Positions 57,098 to 64,000 of a DNA stretch of 64,000 nt are shown here, piece by piece. The stretch is taken from positions 18,476,001-18,540,000 of the forward strand of contig OU612068.1 in the NCBI GenBank assembly GCA_914767715.1. Reading direction: 5' to 3'. Each line of letters starts with the position of its first letter. Position 1 is the first letter of the stretch. The position numbers and the translations under genes are program-made. This DNA is from Membranipora membranacea. Taxonomy: Eukaryota; Bryozoa; Gymnolaemata; Cheilostomatida; Membraniporidae. The notes beneath the pieces are model-generated. The model saw nothing but the letters and a program-made list of their open reading frames with translations, ran no database searches and was not told where the DNA came from.

Positions 57098-58639
57098 AAG
57101 TCTACTGCACCATTCGAAAATTCTGAACACACAGTGGAGAGATAAAAAATCAGCAGCTTTTGTTCTTTTGACACACATGCTATGAATTCATGATCGTGGT
57201 AATTCTAGAATGGATCTATTGCAGCTTCCTATTTCTTCTTTTTTGGTGGTAATAAAATAAATGTTTGCATAAATATTTGCACAGTGACTGCAATGGAAAT
57301 GCGGCAAAACATTATCAAATGGTAACAAAATTATTGATAATGTAATGCAGCAAACTTACACTTGCAGCCGTTTCATAATGGTACCTGTTTTTATACTCAG
57401 TTACCAATGTCATATTGTTACACATCAAGGCCTACACAACAAATAATGTTGATAAGCATGTTGAGTCTAGCCTTTATCTATCACAAGCTATGTTTGATGA
57501 CCTCGACCTTGGAATCTGTTGACCAGTCTGGACAACTTTGTCGAGTTTTCAAATAACAATTCATGGGTTATTTGACATTATCAAAAACTATGATAATTGT
57601 TTCCAACCTTCAAACAGATACTAGAGTGAATTGTACGGAAGCTATGCACTAATTGTTGATGGAAAAATTATTTGGTTACAGGTGGTGTCATCGAAAAGAA
57701 CCTGCTATGAGGTATCTACTGTTCTTTACCTACGCCGCTAAGACGTACTCTACATGTATGATGTATAACCAACGACCATATGTAATCTACATGTATTTAT
57801 ATAAGTAGTCGTCGATAATTCTTACTCATCCATCCAAACAGTTTAATCGAGAGAAGTTACTCACACCTTGTATTGTAACTACAATGACATTTCTGATACA
57901 CCTCATTCAGATCAGATGTTGTGTTTGAACCATATGCCCAAACACGAGGTTACTCCCTCCCTACTCTGGACAGATCAACCACTAAATCAAGTATTGTCAT
58001 GTATTCTAAACAAATGGCCCCAACCAGTGTTATCATAGCAGTCAAATTACTGATTTTTTAAGTGGTAATAGCAACTGCTATCTTTTAGGACGCACATTAC
58101 CAATAAATATTAATGTGGTAATTTCAACCATCAACAAGCCTAGATTACACTGTCATGAGTTCTAAATCGTCTTATCAGCATTGAAAAAGAGTAATAATCA
58201 AACTCAATCATGTTATTATGGAATTAATTTCTATCAGTGATGCTAAAAGTATTCACCAATAGCCTTTTTTTATCTTTATGTGACTTTTTCCGTTTTCTAT
58301 AAACGATAAACTTCAGTGCAAGTTTGTCATGCAAGTACATACCACAACTGTCACGTTGCTTGACGAAGATTACAAACATACTTTCGTTTTCATTAATACT
58401 AATAAAAACTGATTTGCCTTCTCTTTTATAATTGACAGACAATGATGTTCAGAGCCACAGACCCATGAAAATAACATTCATTATAGAAATCAGTGTCATC
58501 ATGCAACAAAATGAATATGTCTCAAGTCTGAAGGGAATTTAAGATGATAGGAAAGCTTACATTTTTATTTAATAACAGTTTCAAGACAATGAGCAACACT
58601 GCATAACCACCATCATATTTCATTCAGAGCTTTTGGCTT
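57098..58639. other. Intergenic, nothing recognised
   Basis: No coding exon, RNA gene or clear repeat was found on either strand. Confidence 0.45.
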
Positions 58640-58915
58640 GAAAGCTGATATATCTCAATTTTAGTGACAAATTTCAGGAAAAATTCCATGTAATTTGTCC
58701 GTAAAACAGGCAGAAATCGATATAAATGACGATCTGAATACCAAAATTATTTCCCTAACTATGTGCCTATGCGTTTTGTATGGTACAGATTCTGAATCAA
58801 AAATTATTTTTTATCCTATTACAAGGGGCTTTCAAGATAACCCGCTTTTCAGCTCCTTTTTCCTATGCGGCGGGGGGGGTAAAAGTACCAAACTGGAGAG
58901 AGGCAACTCTATTGC
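58640..58915 (+). repeat. Half copy of palindromic element family C
   Basis: Shares the order GTCCGTAAAACAGGCAG, CAGATTCTGAATCAAAAAT, CAAGATAACCC, TCCTATGCGGCG and AAAAGTACCAAACTGGAGAG with the right arm of 24326-24841. The left arm is missing or eroded. Confidence 0.85.
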
Positions 58916-59190
58916 AACTCGAAAGTGCTTCAAGTATGACTCGGATGGATGGCTTGTCAATGCCAAATTAAAATTGATGTGCTTTTTTCTGCTGCTGAAT
59001 TATATCAAAAGATTCAGAAGGTGAGGCTAGGGGCAGCACAAAGAGTCCTTTGAATCATGTTTATATTGTTTGAGTGCACCATTATAATGACTAACTCTGA
59101 TATCTGCCATGCTTCATCAATATAGATAACGGTGGGTTATGGATTGGTAATATGACGCAATCAAACGGTAATTCCCAATCTCATGGTAAA

Positions 59191-59223
59191 ATGAAACTAC
59201 TGACCAGTCTCTTAACCACGTAG
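59191..59223 (+). CDS. Upstream ORF of the older paralogue, 10 codons
   Basis: Encodes MKLLTSLLTT followed by TAG, at the equivalent place to the uORFs of copies A and B, 38 bases before the main ATG. Six of the first nine residues agree although the surrounding leader has diverged. Confidence 0.45.
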   Translation: MKLLTSLLTT

Positions 59224-59261
59224 GAAATTTTGATTCATAGTGTAAACTGTCAGTGAACAGC

Positions 59262-59798
59262 ATGGAGTATTTTGGATCAGCAGCCAAGTTTGTAAAAGAC
59301 AATGTGCCTTTGATCAGTGCGGCAGCAGGGACAGGTGCTGTTCTGACGATACTATCCAAGGAAAGCTTTGCACTAGTTGGGAAAATTGTGGATGGAGTAT
59401 TCAAAGATAATAGTTTCTATGCCGCTAACCGTTCTACACTTGTTTGGATATGCATGTTCCTGGCAGTCATCGTCATTTTGTTCGTACTCATATCCACATG
59501 GAAACAAATGTTTAGCAAAGTGAGGGAAAGAGAAATCAGATTGGAAGCTGAATTAGGTACAGAGAGGCGAGTTAATCAGCAGCTGCAGGATAGGATCAAA
59601 GAGCTCCAAGATGAGAAGAATGCAGAAGTCAAAACAAAAATCCGTGAAACAACTGAGATGATGAGGAAGATGGCAGAAACGGAAGCTAGTTTACAAGAAA
59701 TTCAGGAGAAGTATGAGGAGGAAGTCAGAGAGCGACGAGAGAGGATGTACAATGACCTGATGAACCACTGCATGAGAAATCCGCTGCACAATAAGTAG
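59262..59798 (+). CDS. Membrane-anchored coiled-coil protein, older paralogue
   Basis: Single-exon frame of 178 residues with the family layout: N-terminal FVKDNVPLISAAAGTGAVL, KESFALVG and FKDNSFYAANR, one membrane segment (LVWICMFLAVIVILFVLI), then a coiled coil (DRIKELQDEKN). The coiled coil is about 38 residues shorter than in copies A and B because the central part with NAELEETNLRL is missing. It ends NPLHNK. Clear protein similarity but many nucleotide changes show that it separated before the A/B duplication. The role is unknown. Confidence 0.8.
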   Translation: MEYFGSAAKFVKDNVPLISAAAGTGAVLTILSKESFALVGKIVDGVFKDNSFYAANRSTLVWICMFLAVIVILFVLISTWKQMFSKVREREIRLEAELGTERRVNQQLQDRIKELQDEKNAEVKTKIRETTEMMRKMAETEASLQEIQEKYEEEVRERRERMYNDLMNHCMRNPLHNK

Positions 59799-62397
59799 AG
59801 TGAGTGATAGAAATGGGGATCAGGGCTGAGGGAGAGTTTCTCAATTTTGCAAAAATGAAGATCACTTTGCTCAATTAGACAAATTGGCATATAAGGGAGC
59901 AGTCTTCATCATGTGACTTAAACTATCAGATACATATGTACACATAACTATAAAAACCAGAGTCTCCAATTAACCGAGAACATAAATTGGCGCCACATGA
60001 TGTTCTATCTGTTTCGATATTGAGAATATGGTCTAACATAAAGGTTGCTTTTACAAAACTCAGATCATGTTTATTTTAAACTAAATATTGTACTAGGAAA
60101 TCATCTTTAAACCTTTGCCCCGTGCGACCTGATAGACTCAAAGCGAGCCACCTGGCTTTCCTTCATAACAATCAACAATTGTTGTTATAGGCAGTGTATT
60201 AAGTTTGATGGTTTAATATTGCTCAATAGTGAATAATATCACTCAACTTCACCTTTTGAAAATTAATTTCAAAAGTCAATTAAAAATTATTTACTTTTAA
60301 ATATCAAATCAACAGTTTCTTTTGATAGCTGTATTTAGAATGTTTGAGGTCATTCTGGAAGAGAAACTTATAAATATATTATTGCCAACTTTTTTTTTTT
60401 AAATGCAGTTCCCAACATCAATGGAGCCTTTTCACGAAGTCACTTTGTTTTAATTAAAACAAATAAGCGGCCGCATGACGAGACTAACGCATTCATATTA
60501 ATCCAACCAGGCGAACTTCAAACCCAGCTCAAAACTTTGATTAAACTGTGCTTAAATTTTGGTTTGGTTTAGTCAGCACTTATCTTATAACCTTTCCAGT
60601 GTTTATTTGTCTTTACAAACTTTGTTACAGTTGGTTTGTTCTGGATGTGAGCTTGGAGTGTGGTGTCTGCTGCCTCCACCTATGATGTTTGCTGCATAGT
60701 TTGTGTGTTACCTTACTTTATATTTCTATTTATCCCATGGTATTTCTTTATATTGCCAAATATTTTAATATACATAATATGCTATTTATTAGCCATATGT
60801 TGTATCTATTACTGTCAGCATCTTGAAGTTTCTTACACACCTCACTGAGACATAAGGTGACTAAATTTAGATCTGGTTTGACCGACATTCCCAAACTCAG
60901 AGCTACCACGCTTTCGCTAGGCCGCAACTGGCATAAGCTGTAGGTTGTTTTTTGTTATGATAGCATTGACAAAGGGTAAACCCACAATATTACTTGTGGG
61001 CCATGAGCAAGGTGCAAAGTGTAAAATGTGAACCACAATCATAGTGTTATAGATTAAAATTAAGCGATTATCTGTGATAAAAATTTATCAGCAGGTAGTA
61101 TGTGCAGTTTTATGTTACGTATATTAGTTATTTCATTATTTTTCACTGAACGGAAGGCTTGCCAGGGTATCAGTGACAAAAATGTTTACATTCTACACTA
61201 ATACAACTACGTCTTCTCCTCATATAGCAGTGGTTAAAATCATGGTCTGAATCCTGATGAAAATTATATACGTACTCAAGAGGAGGGGGTCCTGTAGTTG
61301 TATGCGATGACTAGGCTTGGGTTGCGGTAAGAAATATTTACTGAATACAAATATTGGGGTTATATTTCTCAATCCTAGCCAATATTTCAATAATTGCTCG
61401 TAGATTTGCCTGAAGAGAACATGTATGAACTTCGTAGTCCCAATAATTACTAATTGCATGAATTCCAAAGTTTGACTTATGCTATACTGATAATAGCAAA
61501 GAATCTCAATGTGGTTCTTATTTGTAGCACTTGTTGGACAATGTGACGCATATACTAACAGTAGGCTGACACGTAGCAAAAAGTCATCCATGGTACTGAA
61601 CAATACACTTGTGTGTTTTTAAAAACTAAAAAAAGGATATAAAATGTCTTCCAGTTGCAAAGTTTACCACACATAAGAAGGCTTGACTGCAACTGGAAGC
61701 TTGATGAGAATTTGCTATTGGTATATCCAGCTACTATTTTATTCACTCGAAATGTCCTTTGAGCATTATGCAAAGGATATATACTCAATGATATGGACCA
61801 GTAAATCCCCCTCCCTTAGTTCATGGATAATGATAGTACACACACATACACCAATCGCATACACCAAATTCTGTCACAGTATCACTATCACTATGTCAAA
61901 GATTCTCTCCCCTACATTATATAACCGATATCCAAAAAAGTTCTAATAAATCTGCAACTGATTGTACCTTATTCTACAGATACAGGTATTGTACGAACTT
62001 GGAACTCCCTGGTGAAGATAAAAATTCTATATTTTTCTTTGCACTAAATTCATCATTATCTCACCTTTGTACAAGGTGCCACAACTCTTCAAATTTACAG
62101 ACAAAAAAATGCATCCAGGACACCCCATTAAGATCATCCAAAAGTATATCAAATGTAAGTGTTGGACACTAAGCACAGTTGATCAAGGAGCTATAGTGAG
62201 GCTTCACAATGGATTTAGTTGAATTAACCGTCATCTGGTAGAGACGAACACAAATACTCACAACTATTGGTTTTACAGTGGCTCAATAGGTTTTTTACAT
62301 TTATTCGAACTACGAAATTGGGGAACTTGCACTTTTCGGATGTAAACTAAACCATGCCTGTTCAAGTTCAAGAATAGAAAAAAAATGCCAAAAAAAA
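59799..62397. other. Intergenic, nothing recognised
   Basis: Short open frames only, among them hydrophobic ones at 60660 with no supporting context. No repeat pairs with other parts of the window were seen. Confidence 0.4.
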
Positions 62398-63075
62398 TAT
62401 GAGAATGAAAGTATTCATTGTGACTCTAATGGCAGTATACAACTTTAAAATTAATTCATAATTATTTATTTTATATTATATGCTCAGCAATCGCGATAAC
62501 GTAAACTTTCATAGGCAATTAAATTTTATCTGTGTCTTAGCGGGGCTAATAGAACTGTTTAGCACTTTAGATCAAAATCTGCTGAATTACAATGCAGTAG
62601 AATAAAATGTCTTCCAAAATGGTCTGACTGCCTGATGGTTTCCAAAACTGTGATGTATCATTTAGTTTTTCCCCTTTACATCTCCGGGTATATTGTGGCT
62701 CCTATTTTGCGAAGTGGACCTTCCATACGAAATCTTTGATCGGAAAAGGTTTTACCTAAAACTTGACAGGAAAGTTATTTGCAAAGTAGCAAAAAGCTGT
62801 GAAATACTTTTTGTGCACAGTACAATACCAAAAGACTGAAATTCAATACAATGACTTGGCTAGGAGCTGTGCAACAGGTCTTTTCAATCTGCTCTGATCT
62901 GACTGTGAATTGATCGATTGCCCTCATTATGTTCACAAATTTCGAAATCGCCTACATAATTCACTGATATAGAAATACAAGTACATGGGTTTGTTATTGT
63001 TTGGTAATAGATCCTTATCAATTTTGATACCCATTCAAACATAAACAGCGTAGACCTACATCATATGCAGCTAAA

Positions 63076-63105
63076 ATGAAACTGCTGAGCAGTTTCTTAA
63101 TCTAG
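63076..63105 (+). CDS. Conserved upstream ORF, copy B
   Basis: Same 9-codon peptide MKLLSSFLI and same 52-base spacing to the main ATG as in copy A. Confidence 0.5.
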   Translation: MKLLSSFLI

Positions 63106-63157
63106 CAGAAGCTCTTCAGTGAATTTTCACATGTGATACAATACATTGGTGAACAAC

Positions 63158-63808
63158 ATGGAGTGGATGGGACTAGCTACAGACTTTGTGAAAAACAATG
63201 TCTCAACATTCAGTGCGGCATCGGGGGCAGGCGCAGTTCTGGTCACACTATCAAAGAAAAGCTTTGAGCTTATTGGGAGAATTGCAGACGAAGTGTTCAA
63301 AGAAAACAGCTTTTATGCGGAAAACCGTCCAACATTTGTTTGGATATGTATGATCTTTGCAATGTTGGTCATCTTATTTGTGGTCATATCTGCATGGCAC
63401 CAAATGTTCGGCAAAGGGAGGGAGAAGAACATCTTATTGGAAGCTGACTTAGGTGCAGAGAAGCGAGTTGGTCAGCAACACAAGGATCGGATAAAAGAGC
63501 TTCAAGAGGAGAAAGATGTGGCAATTGAAGAAAGGATACGTGAAAGAACCACTCGAGTCGCCATTGAAAATAAGCATGAAGAGTCGTTGAGAAAGATGGC
63601 AGAAATTGAAGCTATCTTACAGGTAACGCAGGAGAAGAATGCAGAACTGGAAGAGACAAACCTTAGACTCTCACGTGAAAGGGATGAAGAGAAAGCACTT
63701 AGGGTTGAAGTAGAGGCTAAATATGAGGAGGAAGTCAGAGAGCGACTAGAGAGGACGTATAATGACTGGATGACCCGCTCCATGAACTCTCCGATGCACA
63801 ATAAGTAG
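63158..63808 (+). CDS. Membrane-anchored coiled-coil protein, copy B
   Basis: Single-exon frame of 216 residues. From about residue 83 to the end it is almost identical to copy A. The differences concentrate in residues about 12-45, where copy B reads FSAASGAGAVLVTLSKKSFE and copy A reads FSKATGAGAVLVTLAKKSFE. In this part copy B shares SAA and LSK with the older paralogue. Membrane segment and coiled coil are as in copy A. The family is unassigned and the role unknown. Confidence 0.8.
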   Translation: MEWMGLATDFVKNNVSTFSAASGAGAVLVTLSKKSFELIGRIADEVFKENSFYAENRPTFVWICMIFAMLVILFVVISAWHQMFGKGREKNILLEADLGAEKRVGQQHKDRIKELQEEKDVAIEERIRERTTRVAIENKHEESLRKMAEIEAILQVTQEKNAELEETNLRLSRERDEEKALRVEVEAKYEEEVRERLERTYNDWMTRSMNSPMHNK

Positions 63809-64000
63809 GGTGAGTGATATACATCAGGAATGAGTTTATAAATCTACCAATAATTATTGGATAGGATATGAAATTGGATAATGGATGGTGGGATGGGGCA
63901 TTTGGGTGCTATTCATTGCCAGGTGATTGGCGCCACCGGGTGGTGGGTTAGAGTACCAGTGGAGGGAGGGGGCAGGCTCATTTGTATCTACAATTCTTAC

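Larger units (their letters stand above)
62398..64000 (+). repeat. Segmental duplication copy B, uninterrupted
   Basis: Collinear with 46738-47147 joined to 55377-56620. At 62803-62807 it carries AATAC followed by TTTTTGTGCACAG, the unoccupied counterpart of the BEL/Pao insertion site. It runs off the window end. Confidence 0.95.

Noticed and set aside
60660-60848. 62-codon hydrophobic frame as a small membrane protein
   Set aside because: The frame opens with a non-ATG codon, it is AT-rich and isolated, and there is no conserved counterpart in the window.

Overview
This is nuclear DNA of an invertebrate animal. It is AT-rich, its protein genes are split by many GT-AG introns of about 100 to 1700 bases, and the families present are metazoan: a ULK3-type kinase, a BTB-domain protein, Cys-loop ligand-gated channels, a TRIM-type RING/B-box/beta-propeller protein and a type II membrane collagen. 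The window holds many short fold-back elements and a BEL/Pao retrotransposon. I cannot fix the phylum from sequence alone. All exon models were built by hand from splice signals, phase continuity and protein similarity.

Layout. 1-3.9 kb: no supported gene. 3.9-10.2 kb, minus strand: ULK3 in 11 coding exons, head to head with a single-exon BTB gene (10.6-11.95 kb, plus). 14.4-20.2 and 22.4-27.5 kb, plus: two tandem Cys-loop receptor subunits with the same 10-exon, same-phase structure; the first keeps alpha-type agonist-site residues and the second does not. 28.3-34.1 kb, minus: a complete 7-exon TRIM-type gene of 749 residues, with a large fold-back element carrying a U2 snRNA-like segment in its third intron. 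35.2-35.7 kb: the 3' end of a CR1/Jockey-like LINE. 38.7-40.5 kb, plus: a 3-exon, 212-residue type II membrane collagen. 43.0-44.7 kb, plus: a 3-exon protein with ankyrin-like repeats and a coiled coil.

46.7-64 kb is a young, active region. A segment with an intronless gene for a membrane-anchored coiled-coil protein occurs twice (about 46.7-56.6 kb, and 62.4 kb to the window end). An older paralogue lies at 59.3 kb. The first copy is interrupted by an apparently intact BEL/Pao element (47148-55371, 942-bp LTRs, one 2016-codon ORF) flanked by 5-bp target duplications; the second copy preserves the empty target site. All three coiled-coil genes have a conserved short upstream ORF. I could not assign this three-gene family to any known one; it is the best candidate here for something undescribed.

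Functionally the genes look like ordinary unlinked animal genes. The apparent local units are the two tandem channel subunits, the ULK3/BTB divergent pair and the expanding coiled-coil family.
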